Positions 10,099 through 21,653 of a stretch of 40,243 nucleotides of DNA are shown piece after piece; within the stretch, counting starts at the first letter, position 1, and every line of letters starts with the position of its first letter. Position numbers and translations under genes: made by a program. The notes under the pieces are model-generated. The model worked only from the letters and a program-made list of their open reading frames with translations. It was not told the origin of the DNA and ran no database searches. The DNA comes from Methylibium sp. GTDB lineage: Bacteria; Pseudomonadota; Gammaproteobacteria; Burkholderiales; Burkholderiaceae_C. The stretch lies in contig NZ_JACDCU010000003.1 of assembly GCF_013817365.1 (NCBI RefSeq), positions 1-40,243 on the forward strand. The letters run 5' to 3'.

Positions 10099-11691
10099 TC
10101 ACGGCGAGCCCTCCTGCGCCGTCCAGTCGAGCAGCGCATCGAGCACCGGCCGCCCGGCATTGGCGTTCGGATGGTTCAGGATGGCGACGAAGACATAGCG
10201 ACGCCCCGAGGTGCCGATCACATAGCCGGCCAGGCCGGCGGCGTCGCGCAGCGAGCCGGTCTTGAGGTGGGCACGGCCCAGGGCGGAGCCCCAGATCCGG
10301 CCCGGCCGTCTCGCGGTGCCGTCCACGCCCGTCAGGGGCAGCGAACTGCTCAGCTCCGGCATCAAGGGACTGGCCCACAGCGCCTGCAGCCAGGCGCCCA
10401 GGCAGCGCGCGCTGCTGCGCGAACTTCGCGAAAGGCCCGAGCCGTTGTCGATCATCACCTCGGCCTGCGTGCAAGCGGTGCGCTCGCGCACGTGCTGGCT
10501 CACGGCGGCGCGCGCGGCTTGGGCGGTGTCGAGCGGCACGGCGGGGAAGGGTGCTGCGCTGGCGGCGTTCTGTTGAATCTGCGGCCCGCCCGGCGGCGGC
10601 AAGACGATCGGCAGCGCGGGGGCCGACATGGCCGCGGAGGCCGATGCCAAGGCGGGTGCCCCCTGCGGCAACTGAGGTGTGGCTGCCTCGAGCCCCAGGC
10701 TGAGGAAGAGCTGCTGAGCCATCACGTTGTTGCTGAACTTGTTGATGTCCCGAACCACCGAAGCCAGCGGCGGCGAGGCGAATTCGAACAGCAGCGCGGC
10801 TTCGGGCGCTGTCACGCCTTCGCGCACCCGGCCGCCGAGCCGGCCGCCCATTTCGCGCCACAGCGCCTCGACCAGGCGGGCGTTGTAGCTGGCCGGGTCG
10901 GCGTAGGCCAGCGACCAGCTCTTCTCGCCGCAGGCGACCGGGTAGCTGCCCGAAAACCTCAGCCGCGCGGGGTCGCTGAAATCGGCCTTCAGCGCGCCCC
11001 GCCAGTTCCCGCAGTCGTTCGACGTCAGCGGCACGCTGGCATCGATCCGCACGCCGGCAAGCGCGACATCGGAATGGATGCGAGCGACCTTGCGCGGCAC
11101 GTCGGGCACGAAGCCCAGCGTGATCGACTTGAGGTTGAGCATCAGCGCGTCGGGCTGTACGTTGTAGGGCCGCAGCGCGTCGCCGTCGAAATCGGCCGGG
11201 TCGCCGGGCCGGTGATTGAACGCGCTGCCATCGAGCACGATGTCGCCGCGCACCTCGCGCACGCCGCGTTGCTGAAGCTGGCGCAGCAGCAGCCACAGGC
11301 GCTCGATCACCAGCGTCGGATCGCCGCGGCCCTGGATCACCAGGTCGCCGTGCAGCACGCCGCGGGCGTCGATCCGCCCGGCCGCGAGCACCGGGGTGGC
11401 CCAGGTCCAGGCCGGGCCGAGAAGTTCTAGCGCCGCGCCGGTGCTGTAGAGCTTCATCAGCGAAGCCGGATTCACCGCTTCCCGGGCGCGCCAGGTGAGA
11501 CGCGGCGCCTGGTTCCCTGGCGGCCCGACTTCGGCAACCCATGCGACCAGGGCTTCGGGCGGGAGGCGGGCGGCGGCCAGCGCCATCTGCACGGAGATCG
11601 GCAGCGGGTCGTCGGCGGCGACTGCCCCGCTGATGAAAACGCCCAGCAGCCAGCAGGCGGAAAGACGGCGCAACAGGCGTGAACGACTCAT
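10099..11691 (-). CDS. dacB: D-alanyl-D-alanine carboxypeptidase/endopeptidase (PBP4, peptidase S13)
   Basis: MSRSRLLRRLSACWLLGVFISGAVA signal; SLMKLYSTGAALELLG (SxxK), DNGSGLSR and LKTGSLRDAAGLAGYV motifs. The track ORF extends too far upstream. Confidence 0.9.
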   Translation of the reverse strand: MSRSRLLRRLSACWLLGVFISGAVAADDPLPISVQMALAAARLPPEALVAWVAEVGPPGNQAPRLTWRAREAVNPASLMKLYSTGAALELLGPAWTWATPVLAAGRIDARGVLHGDLVIQGRGDPTLVIERLWLLLRQLQQRGVREVRGDIVLDGSAFNHRPGDPADFDGDALRPYNVQPDALMLNLKSITLGFVPDVPRKVARIHSDVALAGVRIDASVPLTSNDCGNWRGALKADFSDPARLRFSGSYPVACGEKSWSLAYADPASYNARLVEALWREMGGRLGGRVREGVTAPEAALLFEFASPPLASVVRDINKFSNNVMAQQLFLSLGLEAATPQLPQGAPALASASAAMSAPALPIVLPPPGGPQIQQNAASAAPFPAVPLDTAQAARAAVSQHVRERTACTQAEVMIDNGSGLSRSSRSSARCLGAWLQALWASPLMPELSSSLPLTGVDGTARRPGRIWGSALGRAHLKTGSLRDAAGLAGYVIGTSGRRYVFVAILNHPNANAGRPVLDALLDWTAQEGSP

Positions 11692-11890
11692 CGCAACCAT
11701 GATAAGTGGCACTTGCGGCGCGGCCGCTGCAACCACGCCGCTAGACTCGGTGCATGGCCTTTTCCAGCGAGATCGTCGGCGCATACGGCCTCGGGCGAAA
11801 GTCGCTGAGAGGCAGCGCGCCCCAGCCTGCGCAAGGCCGCTTTGTTCGCTTGCCGAGCCTGGGCAGCCGGGCCGTCGGACCGGTACGTCA

Positions 11891-12628
11891 ATGACTGCCC
11901 GCCTGCTCGTCCTCGACGCCGCGACCGAGACCCTGCACCTCGGGCTCACGGTGGACGGCCGCCAGCTGCTGCGCGCCTTGCCGGGCGGCGCCCGCGCTTC
12001 GGCCGCGTTGCTGCCCGGCCTGCTCGATCTGCTGCGGGAGGGCGGCATCGAGCTCGCGCAGCTCGATGCCATCGGCTTCGGTCGCGGCCCAGGTGCCTTC
12101 ACCGGCGTGCGTGCGGCGTGTGCAGTCACGCAAGGTCTGGCCTTCGGCGCTGCGTTGCCGGTGCTGGCGCTGGATACCTTGCTGGCGGTGGCCGAAGACG
12201 CGCGCCAGCAGGGCGCCGTCGGCGATGTCTGGGTGGCCGTCGATGCCCGCATGGGCGAGGCCTACGCAGCGCACTTCCGCCACGACGGCGTGCGCTGGCT
12301 CGAACTCGCGGCGCCGGCGCTGCACGACCCCGCTGCGCTGGCGTGTCACATCGCCGCCGACTCGGAAATGCCGGCGGTCGCGGGCAGTTCGCTGCTGGCG
12401 CATGCGCACGCCTGGGCCGATGTCCGCACGCCGTGCTGGCCGCATGCCACGCCACGCGCTGCGGCGCTGCTCGCCTTGGCGCTGGCCGCCTGGGCTCGTG
12501 GCGAAGGACTCGACGCCGCCCAGGCGCTGCCGCTCTACGTGCGCGACAAGGTCGCTCAGACCACGGCCGAGCGGGGCGCCGCACGCGCGCAGGCGGCGGC
12601 GCTGGCGGATACGGAGCGCCCGGCGTGA
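11891..12628 (+). CDS. tsaB: tRNA threonylcarbamoyladenosine biosynthesis protein TsaB
   Basis: MTARLLVLDAATETLHLGL...GFGRGPGAFTGVRAACAVTQGLAFG. Next to rimI. Confidence 0.92.
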   Translation: MTARLLVLDAATETLHLGLTVDGRQLLRALPGGARASAALLPGLLDLLREGGIELAQLDAIGFGRGPGAFTGVRAACAVTQGLAFGAALPVLALDTLLAVAEDARQQGAVGDVWVAVDARMGEAYAAHFRHDGVRWLELAAPALHDPAALACHIAADSEMPAVAGSSLLAHAHAWADVRTPCWPHATPRAAALLALALAAWARGEGLDAAQALPLYVRDKVAQTTAERGAARAQAAALADTERPA

Positions 12629-12731
12629 CCCCGGCGCCGAGCCGCTGCCAAACACAAGCCATCCCGGCGACGGCGAGCGCAGAGGTCTGCGAGCGTCGCG
12701 CCGGCCGGGGCAATGCCACAGGCCGGTCGCC

Positions 12732-13226
12732 ATGAACGCCGTCGTTCAGCCGGCGTCGCGCATGCTGTTGCCGCTGCGCGAGGAAGACCTCGACGCGGTG
12801 CTCGAGATCGAACAGGCGACCTACGACTTCCCCTGGACGCGCGGCAACTTCCTCGACTCGCTGCGTGCAGGCTACGAGATGCAGGGCCTGGTGGCGCCGC
12901 AGTACGGGCTGATCGGCTACTTCATCGCCATGCAGGGCGCGGGCGAACTGCACCTGCTCAACATCAGCGTCGCGCCGGCCGAACAGCGCCGAGGACATGC
13001 GCGCTACATGCTCGACGAGTTGCGCGCGCTGGCCCGGGCGCGCCGCGCCGCGCAGCTCTGGCTAGAAGTGCGCGTCTCCAACGAGCGGGCCCGCGCGCTC
13101 TACGAGCGCTACGGCTTTCGCAACACCGGCCTGCGCCGCGGCTACTACCCGGCGCTCGGTCGCAAGCGCGAGGATGCGGTGGTGATGAGCCTGCAGATCC
13201 CGGAGGCCGCTCATGGGCTGGGATGA
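12732..13226 (+). CDS. rimI: Ribosomal protein S18-alanine N-acetyltransferase (GNAT)
   Basis: MNAVVQPASRMLLPLREEDLDAVLEIEQATYDFPWT...VRVSNERARALYERYGF. Confidence 0.92.
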   Translation: MNAVVQPASRMLLPLREEDLDAVLEIEQATYDFPWTRGNFLDSLRAGYEMQGLVAPQYGLIGYFIAMQGAGELHLLNISVAPAEQRRGHARYMLDELRALARARRAAQLWLEVRVSNERARALYERYGFRNTGLRRGYYPALGRKREDAVVMSLQIPEAAHGLG

Positions 13227-14109
13227 CCGACAGCGGGCTTTGCTCGCCGAGTTGGGAGTTCGCTTTTGGGTGGATCCCCGACCGGGCGGTGATCCTGGCG
13301 ACCCGCTCGGGCCCGACCGCCCGTCCGAGACCGGGAGTGATCCTCGGCTCGACGCCTCCAGGGTTTCCTCGCGGCAGTCCGATCGCTCTCTTCCGGACCT
13401 TCCCTCCACGAGGGAGGCGGCACAAGCCGTAACGTCTTCGGGGCGGCAACCCGCGGGTATCGAGGCGATGGAGTGGCCCGCGCTGCGGGCGGCGGTCGCC
13501 GGCTGCACCGCTTGCGGGCTGTGTCACGGCCGCCGCAATACCGTCTTCGGAGCCGGCTCTCCGGGCGCGCACTGGATGATCGTCGGCGAGGCGCCGGGCG
13601 AGCAGGAGGACCGGCAGGGCGAGCCCTTCGTCGGCAAGGCCGGGCAGTTGCTCGACAACATGCTGCGCGCGCTCGGCCTTCACCGCGACGCTGGTAGTGC
13701 CGAAGGCGGCGAGGCTGCCGCGTCGGCAGCCACGGGCGACGCGGCGCAGCGTGTGGTCCTCGCCAACGTCCTCAAGTGCCGCCCGCCGATGAACCGCAAT
13801 CCGCTGCCCGAGGAGGTGGCGCAGTGCGAGCCGTATTTGCGGCGGCAGGTCTCGCTGGTGCGCCCACGCATGATCCTGGCGATGGGGCGCTTCGCGGTGC
13901 AGTCCTTGCTGCGCAGCGATCTCCCGATCGGCAAGTTGCGCGGCCGCCTGCATGCCTACGAAGGCGTGCCCCTGGTCGTGACCTATCACCCGGCCTATCT
14001 ACTGCGCAACCCGGCCGATAAGGCGCGTGCCTGGGACGACCTGTGCCTGGCGCGCTCGGCGCTGCGTGCGGCCGACCCGGTCCCGGGCACACCACGAAGC
14101 GGGGATTGA
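13213..14109 (+). CDS. Uracil-DNA glycosylase, family-4-like (Fe-S type)
   Basis: CTACGLCHGRRNTVFGAGSPGAHWMIVGEAPGEQEDRQGEPFVGKAGQLLDNML...VLKCRPPMNRNP...VTYHPAYLLRNP. Overlaps the rimI end by 14 bp. Confidence 0.92.
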   Translation: MGWDDRQRALLAELGVRFWVDPRPGGDPGDPLGPDRPSETGSDPRLDASRVSSRQSDRSLPDLPSTREAAQAVTSSGRQPAGIEAMEWPALRAAVAGCTACGLCHGRRNTVFGAGSPGAHWMIVGEAPGEQEDRQGEPFVGKAGQLLDNMLRALGLHRDAGSAEGGEAAASAATGDAAQRVVLANVLKCRPPMNRNPLPEEVAQCEPYLRRQVSLVRPRMILAMGRFAVQSLLRSDLPIGKLRGRLHAYEGVPLVVTYHPAYLLRNPADKARAWDDLCLARSALRAADPVPGTPRSGD

Positions 14110-14155
14110 AGCGCGCCGGTGGCGACCTATCATCGGCCGCCGCCCGAGCCTGCCC

Positions 14156-16579
14156 TTGTCCGCCCTGCCTACTTCGCACCCGCAAGCGCCGTCCCTGTGG
14201 GACGCGTTGCCGAGCAGCGTGCTGCTCCTATCGCGAGACGGCCGTGCGCTGCACGTCAACACCGCCTTTTGCGCTTTTACCGGCCTGACGGCGGCGGCCG
14301 CTCAGGGGCGTGGCTGGCTGGCGGCCGTCGCCCCTGCCGCGCAGCCGGCACTGCTTGCGGCGCTTCATAGCGCGGAGGATTTTTCGCTGCAGCTGCAGTG
14401 GCAATGCGTGCAGGGTGAAGGCAGCCTGCGCGAGGCCTGGGTCGACTGCGCCGGGCGCTGGCGCGCCGAGCACGGCGGCCACGTCTGCGTGCTGCACGAC
14501 ATGTCGCAGGCTCGCCGCGCCGAACAGGCGGCGCGGGCTCAGGCCGAGCAGTTGCGCCTGCTCGCTGACAACGTGCCCGCGCTGATCGCCTACTACGCCG
14601 CCGGCGACAACACCTGCCTGTTCGCCAACAAGCAGTACGCGCAAACTTTCGGCTGGGACGAACACTCCATCGTCGGGCGCAGCGTGACCGACATCATCGG
14701 CGAGGCGGCCGAGCAGCAGATCCAGCCGCACGTCGACATCGTGCTGCAGCAGCAGCGCCCGGTCGTCTACGAGCGGCGGTTGCAGCGCCCCGATGGCCGC
14801 GCGCAATGGCTGGAGGTGCACCTCGTGCCGCACATCGATGCCGAGGGCCGGTCGATCGCCTGTTTCGTGCTGATCTCCGACATCACCCGCCACCGCCTCG
14901 CCGAGCAGGCGGTGCGCGAGTCGGAGGAGCGCTTCAGCAAGTTCGTGCAGGCCAGCTGCGAAGGCATCGTTTTTCACAAGGACGGCTTCATCACCGACGC
15001 CAACGCGCCGGCCTGTGCGCTCGTCGGCTACGAACTCTCCGAGCTGCTCGGGCGCCGCGCGCTGGATTTCGTGGCGCCTGACCAGCTCGCCAAGGTGGCC
15101 GCCGTGATGGCCGCGAGCGAGGAAACCGCCTACGAAAGCGCGATCATCGACAAGGCCGGCCGGCGCATCGCGGTCGAGTTCATCGTGCGCAGCATGCACT
15201 GCGGCGGTGAGCCCATGCGCATGACCGTCGTGCGCGACATCCGCGACCGCCAAGCCGCGCAGGCGCGCATTCACCATCTGGCCCACCACGACGAGCTGAC
15301 TGGCCTGCCCAACCGTCTGGCCTTCATGGAGCAGATCGAGCCGCTGATGGCGCAGGCGAAAAGCAGCGCCGAGCCGCTGGCGCTGCTGTTCATCGACCTC
15401 GACCACTTCAAACGCGTCAACGACTCGCTCGGCCACCTGGCCGGCGACGCGCTGCTGCACACCGTGGGGCAGCGCATCGTCGCGCTGCTGCGCGCGTCCG
15501 ACCGGGTGGCGCGCTTCGGCGGCGACGAGTTCATGGTGCTGCTGTCCGGCGGCTCGCCGCGCGAGGTGGTGGCGGAGGTGGCGCTCAAGCTGCTGGCCGC
15601 GATCGAGGCGCCGCTGCATGCCGGCGGGCGGCCGATCACGGTCACGCCCTCGATCGGCATCGCCATCTATCCCGGCGACGGCGATACCCCGGCGCAACTG
15701 ATCAAGAACGCCGACGCGGCGATGTACCTGGCCAAGGCACGCGGCCGTGCCAACGTGCAGTTCTTCGACCATGCGCTGGCCCGAAGCGCCTACGCTTCGC
15801 TGGTCATGGAAGGCCAGCTCGCGCAGGCGCTCGAACGCGGCGAGTTCGTGTTGCACTTCCAGCCGCAGGTGCGCGCCAGCGATGGCGTGCTGGTCGGCGC
15901 CGAGGCCCTGGTTCGCTGGCAGCACCCCGAGCGCGGCCTGCTGCTGCCCGACGAGTTCATCGCGCTGGCCGAGCAGCAGCGGCTGATGCTGCCGCTGGGC
16001 CTGTGGGTGCTGCGCGAGGCGGCCCGTGCGGCGCGGCGCTGGCACGAGACCGGTGCGCCCGGAGCGGCCGAGGTGCCGGTGGCGGTGAACCTGTCGATGC
16101 TGCAGTTCCAGGCGGCCGGCTTCGTCGAGGGCATCGAGGAAGTGCTGCGCGAGGTCGGCCTGCCCGGCCGGCTGCTCGAGCTGGAACTCACCGAGCGCAT
16201 GCTGATGGACGACCTGCCGGAGGTTCGCCGCAAGCTGAACCAGCTCAAGGCGCTGGGAATCCTGCTCGCGGTCGACGACTTCGGCACGGGCTACTCGTCG
16301 CTCGGCCACCTCAAGGAGTTGCCGATCGACAAGATGAAGATCGACCGTTCCTTCGTCACCGACCTGCCGCAGCGGCGCGACTCTGCGGCCATTGCCCGGG
16401 CGATCATCCAGATGGCGCGCGGCCTGGACATCACGGTCATCGCGGAAGGCGTGGAGACCGAGGCACAGCGGGCGTTTTTGTCCCGCGAGTGTTGCGACGA
16501 ACTGCAGGGCGAGGCGATCAGCCCACCGCTTTCCGCAGAGGCGTTTGAGGCCTGGAGAGCTCGCGCCGCGGGCGGCTGA
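14156..16579 (+). CDS. PAS-domain diguanylate cyclase/phosphodiesterase (GGDEF-EAL)
   Basis: Multiple PAS-like segments; RFGGDEFMVLL (GGDEF) and GAEALVRWQHP, DDFGTGYSSL, VIAEGVETE (EAL) motifs. Track ORF starts at 14027; an in-frame TTG at 14156 is a plausible start downstream of the UDG stop. Start uncertain. Confidence 0.9.
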   Translation: MSALPTSHPQAPSLWDALPSSVLLLSRDGRALHVNTAFCAFTGLTAAAAQGRGWLAAVAPAAQPALLAALHSAEDFSLQLQWQCVQGEGSLREAWVDCAGRWRAEHGGHVCVLHDMSQARRAEQAARAQAEQLRLLADNVPALIAYYAAGDNTCLFANKQYAQTFGWDEHSIVGRSVTDIIGEAAEQQIQPHVDIVLQQQRPVVYERRLQRPDGRAQWLEVHLVPHIDAEGRSIACFVLISDITRHRLAEQAVRESEERFSKFVQASCEGIVFHKDGFITDANAPACALVGYELSELLGRRALDFVAPDQLAKVAAVMAASEETAYESAIIDKAGRRIAVEFIVRSMHCGGEPMRMTVVRDIRDRQAAQARIHHLAHHDELTGLPNRLAFMEQIEPLMAQAKSSAEPLALLFIDLDHFKRVNDSLGHLAGDALLHTVGQRIVALLRASDRVARFGGDEFMVLLSGGSPREVVAEVALKLLAAIEAPLHAGGRPITVTPSIGIAIYPGDGDTPAQLIKNADAAMYLAKARGRANVQFFDHALARSAYASLVMEGQLAQALERGEFVLHFQPQVRASDGVLVGAEALVRWQHPERGLLLPDEFIALAEQQRLMLPLGLWVLREAARAARRWHETGAPGAAEVPVAVNLSMLQFQAAGFVEGIEEVLREVGLPGRLLELELTERMLMDDLPEVRRKLNQLKALGILLAVDDFGTGYSSLGHLKELPIDKMKIDRSFVTDLPQRRDSAAIARAIIQMARGLDITVIAEGVETEAQRAFLSRECCDELQGEAISPPLSAEAFEAWRARAAGG

Positions 16580-16597
16580 GCGGCCTTCGCGAGGGGC

Positions 16598-17698
16598 TCA
16601 GCGGCCGCGCTCGAGGTAGCGCTTGCGCCGGAAATAGACCACCAGGCCGAGTGCCAAACCCAGCATCGCCGAGCTCGTGATCCACACGCCGGCGTTGCTG
16701 TGGACCAGTGGCAGGAAGTCGAAGTTCATGCCGAAGAAGCCGGTGATCAGGTTGAGCGGCATGAACACGGCGGTGAGCACGGTGAGCGTGCGCATGATCT
16801 CGGCGGTGCGGTTGCTCTGCGCCGAGAAGTGCATCTGCACCGCGCCCTCGGCCGAACCCTCGAGCCGTCGCACATGGGTGAGCACGCGCTCGATGTGCTC
16901 GAGCACGTCGCGCGAGCGCACCCGCAGCAGCTCGCGCTCGCGGCGCGCGGCGGGGTCGGGCTCGTCGGGCCATTCGTCGAGCGCGTCGATCCATTCGGAC
17001 ACGGCGCTGCGCTGGTCTTCGCACACGTCCTCCAGCAGGTGCAGGGCGTTGCGCGAATCGAGCAGCATCTGCCAGTCGCGGAAGTGGCTGCGCGGGCGGA
17101 ACAGCTCTTGCTGCAGATAGCCGAGCTGCTTGGTCAGCAGGCGCCGCAGCTCCAGGTAGCTGTCGACCATGTGGTTGACCATGCGTAGCATCAGGTCGGC
17201 CGGGCTCGACGGCAGCCGCGCGCCGGTGGTCCGTGCCTCGGCGCCCTGGCCGATCTGGCCGAGCCGGTTGGCGAAGAAGTCGCGCACCTGGCAGTCGGTG
17301 GGGTGCACGGTGATCAGCACGCGGTCGAATACCGCGAAACCGACCGGGCTGGTATCGATGGACGCGAGCGCCTGCCGGGCGCTGGCCACCGTGCCGCGGT
17401 TCTCGTCGGCGAAAAGGCTGCTGCTGCCGGTGCCCGCGGCCAAGCGGCGAAACACCATCACGTCGTACCAGGAGGTGTAGTCGAATGTGGACGGCAACTG
17501 GGTGTTGAGCAGATCGGAGATGTGCAGGTCGACGAGCTGGCCACCGGTCCAGCGCTGCAGCGCGTTCTGCAAGGTGGCCACGCCGACCTCGAACTCGCGC
17601 CGCGCGCTGCCAATCCACAAGTAGCCGCTGCGAGGCAGCCGGTCGGGCAGCTCCTGCAGTTCGGTGAACTGCTCGGCGCTGACATGAAAGATCCGCAT
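16598..17698 (-). CDS. CorA-family magnesium/cobalt transporter
   Basis: C-terminal PLNLITGFFGMNFDFLPL (GMN motif) with two TM helices; start MRIFHVSAEQF. Confidence 0.9.
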   Translation of the reverse strand: MRIFHVSAEQFTELQELPDRLPRSGYLWIGSARREFEVGVATLQNALQRWTGGQLVDLHISDLLNTQLPSTFDYTSWYDVMVFRRLAAGTGSSSLFADENRGTVASARQALASIDTSPVGFAVFDRVLITVHPTDCQVRDFFANRLGQIGQGAEARTTGARLPSSPADLMLRMVNHMVDSYLELRRLLTKQLGYLQQELFRPRSHFRDWQMLLDSRNALHLLEDVCEDQRSAVSEWIDALDEWPDEPDPAARRERELLRVRSRDVLEHIERVLTHVRRLEGSAEGAVQMHFSAQSNRTAEIMRTLTVLTAVFMPLNLITGFFGMNFDFLPLVHSNAGVWITSSAMLGLALGLVVYFRRKRYLERGR

Positions 17699-17705
17699 CG
17701 GCCGA

Positions 17706-19432
<1,727 letters not shown>

Positions 19433-20590
19433 ATGCGCCCACGCTCGCTGCGTTCACAACCTCCGCAGGCGAACGCCGAGATCACTGCCGACCGCAGCTC
19501 GGCCTGGCCGCTGGCTGCCGTGTGTCTGTGCGTGATCGTCTATGCCAGCCTGCATCCCTTCTCGGGCTGGCGGCTACCGACGGGCAGCGCGGCCGGATGG
19601 CCCTGGCTGCCCTCGGCAATCGCCCAGAGCCAGTTCGATGTCGTTGCCAATCTGCTGGGCTATTTACCGCTCGGCGCGCTCCTTGCCGCTGGCGTTCTGC
19701 GCGACGGGCGCTCGCGCTGGCTCGCTTTCCTGGCCGCGGCGCTGGTGGCAGGCGCGCTGAGTTATGTGATGGAGTCCTTGCAGCACCTCCTGCCGCTTCG
19801 GGTGCCCTCGCGGGTGGACTGGGCGCTCAACACGGCCGGCGCAGCGGTCGGTGCGCTGATGGCCGCTGCAGCCGAGGCCTTGGGCGGGCTGGCGCGTTGG
19901 CAGCGCTGGCGTGAGCGCTGGTTCTTGCGGGGACCCGGCTTCGGGCTGGCGCTGTTGCTGCTGTGGCCTTTCGGCCTCCTGTTTCCGCCGCCGCTGCCCT
20001 TCGGCCTGGGCCAGGTGCTCGGTCGCGTCCGCGACGCGCTCGCCGGCGCGCTGACCGGCACCGCCTGGGACGGCTGGCTGCGTCCGAGCAGCGCGCTGCC
20101 GCCGGCGCCGCTCGCACCCGGCGTGGAACTGCTCGGTATCGTGGCCGGGCTGCTCGCGCCCTGCCTGCTCGCCTTCGCGCTCACGCGCCCCGGCGCCCGG
20201 CGCGTGATCCTGCTGGCCGGTGCGCTGCTGCTCGGCGCGGCGGCCACCACGCTGTCGACGGTGCTCAATTTCGGCCCAGACCACGCGCTGACCTGGCTCA
20301 CGCTGCCGGTCGTGCCCGGCTTTGCGGTGACGGTCGCGGTGGCCTTGCCTCTGGTCTTGCTGTCGGCGCGCAGCGCCGCGGCGCTGGCGTTGCCGGTGAT
20401 CAGCCTCGGTCTGGCGCTGGTCAATCTGGCGCCTGCCGATCCTTACTACGCGGCCAGCCTGCAAAGCTGGGAGCAGGGCCGCTTCATCCGTTTTCACGGC
20501 TTGTCGCAGTGGATCGGCTGGCTGTGGCCGTGGGCGACGCTGGTTTACCTGATCGGCCGCGTTGCGGCCCGTGACCCGGGCGAAACCTAG
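19433..20590 (+). CDS. VanZ-like family membrane protein
   Basis: Hydrophobic, VVANLLGYLPLGALLA and DWALNTAGAAVGAL motifs; starts directly after the hemJ stop. Confidence 0.78.
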   Translation: MRPRSLRSQPPQANAEITADRSSAWPLAAVCLCVIVYASLHPFSGWRLPTGSAAGWPWLPSAIAQSQFDVVANLLGYLPLGALLAAGVLRDGRSRWLAFLAAALVAGALSYVMESLQHLLPLRVPSRVDWALNTAGAAVGALMAAAAEALGGLARWQRWRERWFLRGPGFGLALLLLWPFGLLFPPPLPFGLGQVLGRVRDALAGALTGTAWDGWLRPSSALPPAPLAPGVELLGIVAGLLAPCLLAFALTRPGARRVILLAGALLLGAAATTLSTVLNFGPDHALTWLTLPVVPGFAVTVAVALPLVLLSARSAAALALPVISLGLALVNLAPADPYYAASLQSWEQGRFIRFHGLSQWIGWLWPWATLVYLIGRVAARDPGET

Positions 20591-20599
20591 AATCCTGCG

Positions 20600-20923
20600 A
20601 TGAGCTACTACGAGCGCCACATTTTCTTTTGCCTGAACCAGCGCGACGGCGAAGCCTGCTGCGCCGATAGAGGCGCCGAGGCCGGTTTCTCGCGGTGCAA
20701 GTCGCGCGCCAAGGCCGCGGGGCTGATCGGCCCCGGCAAGCTGCGCGTCAACCGCGCGGGCTGCCTGGACCGCTGCGCCGGCGGGCCGGTGGCGGTGGTC
20801 TATCCGGAAGGCGTCTGGTACACCTTCGTGGACGAGGACGACATCGATGAGATCGTCGATTCGCACCTCGTGCACGGCCGTGTTGTCGAGCGGCTGCTTC
20901 TGCCGCCCGATGTCGGCCATTGA
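20600..20923 (+). CDS. (2Fe-2S) ferredoxin-like (thioredoxin-fold) protein
   Basis: RHIFFCLNQRDGEACCADRG...RVNRAGCLDRCAGGPVAVVYPEGVWY. Confidence 0.85.
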   Translation: MSYYERHIFFCLNQRDGEACCADRGAEAGFSRCKSRAKAAGLIGPGKLRVNRAGCLDRCAGGPVAVVYPEGVWYTFVDEDDIDEIVDSHLVHGRVVERLLLPPDVGH

Positions 20924-20945
20924 GCCGAAGCTAGGCGACGTCCGA

Positions 20946-21602
20946 ATGAACGCACAAACGCAGCGCCTCGTGCTGCCCGGCCCGGCCGGTGACATCGAAT
21001 GCGCCGTAGACCAGCCGGCCGCGGCGGCGGGCGGGCATCTCGCTGCGCCCTCTGCGCTGATGGTGATCTGCCATCCCCACCCCCAGCATGGCGGCACGCT
21101 CGACAACAAGGTGGTGCAGACCCTGGCGCGCGCCGGGCTGGCGCTGGGCTATCGGACGGTGCGCTTCAACTTCCGCGGCGTGGGCGCTTCGGCCGGTGCC
21201 TGGGACGAGGGCCGCGGCGAGATCGACGACGCCTTGGCCGTGATCGAGGCCAGCCGTGCGGTAGACGGCGTCGCGGCCCTGCCTTGGGTGCTGGCCGGCT
21301 TTTCTTTCGGCGGCTATGTCGCGGCCAGCGCCGCGGCGAGGCTGCATGAGGCGGGTGGCGCCCCCGACCGGCTGGCCCTGATCGCGCCATCGACGCTCAA
21401 GCAGACCGTGCCCGCCGTGCCGCAGGACACTCTGGTCATCCACGGCGAGGCCGACGACGTGGTGCCGCTCGCGGCCACGCTCGACTGGGCCCGGCCGCAG
21501 ACGATTCCGGTCACCGTGATTCCCGGTGTCGGCCATTTCTTTCACGGGCAGCTCGCGCTGCTCAAATCGCTGGTGGTGCGCGCCTGGTCGCAAGCTCTGT
21601 GA
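20946..21602 (+). CDS. Alpha/beta hydrolase
   Basis: VICHPHPQHGGTLDNKVVQTLARA...FRGVGASAGAWDEGRGE...AGFSFGGYVA. Confidence 0.88.
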   Translation: MNAQTQRLVLPGPAGDIECAVDQPAAAAGGHLAAPSALMVICHPHPQHGGTLDNKVVQTLARAGLALGYRTVRFNFRGVGASAGAWDEGRGEIDDALAVIEASRAVDGVAALPWVLAGFSFGGYVAASAAARLHEAGGAPDRLALIAPSTLKQTVPAVPQDTLVIHGEADDVVPLAATLDWARPQTIPVTVIPGVGHFFHGQLALLKSLVVRAWSQAL

Positions 21603-21653
21603 ACCGAATCGCGCCACTGCACTCCATCTCCGCTTTCCGCTCCCAAGACCCTC

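Noticed and set aside
10031-11542. 503-aa minus-strand ORF in another frame of dacB
   Set aside because: Arg/Ala-rich text with no motifs; the dacB frame holds SxxK and KTG motifs.
14228-16309. 693-aa minus-strand ORF antisense to the GGDEF-EAL gene
   Set aside because: Shadow ORF produced by codon bias; the plus strand encodes clear PAS/GGDEF/EAL motifs.
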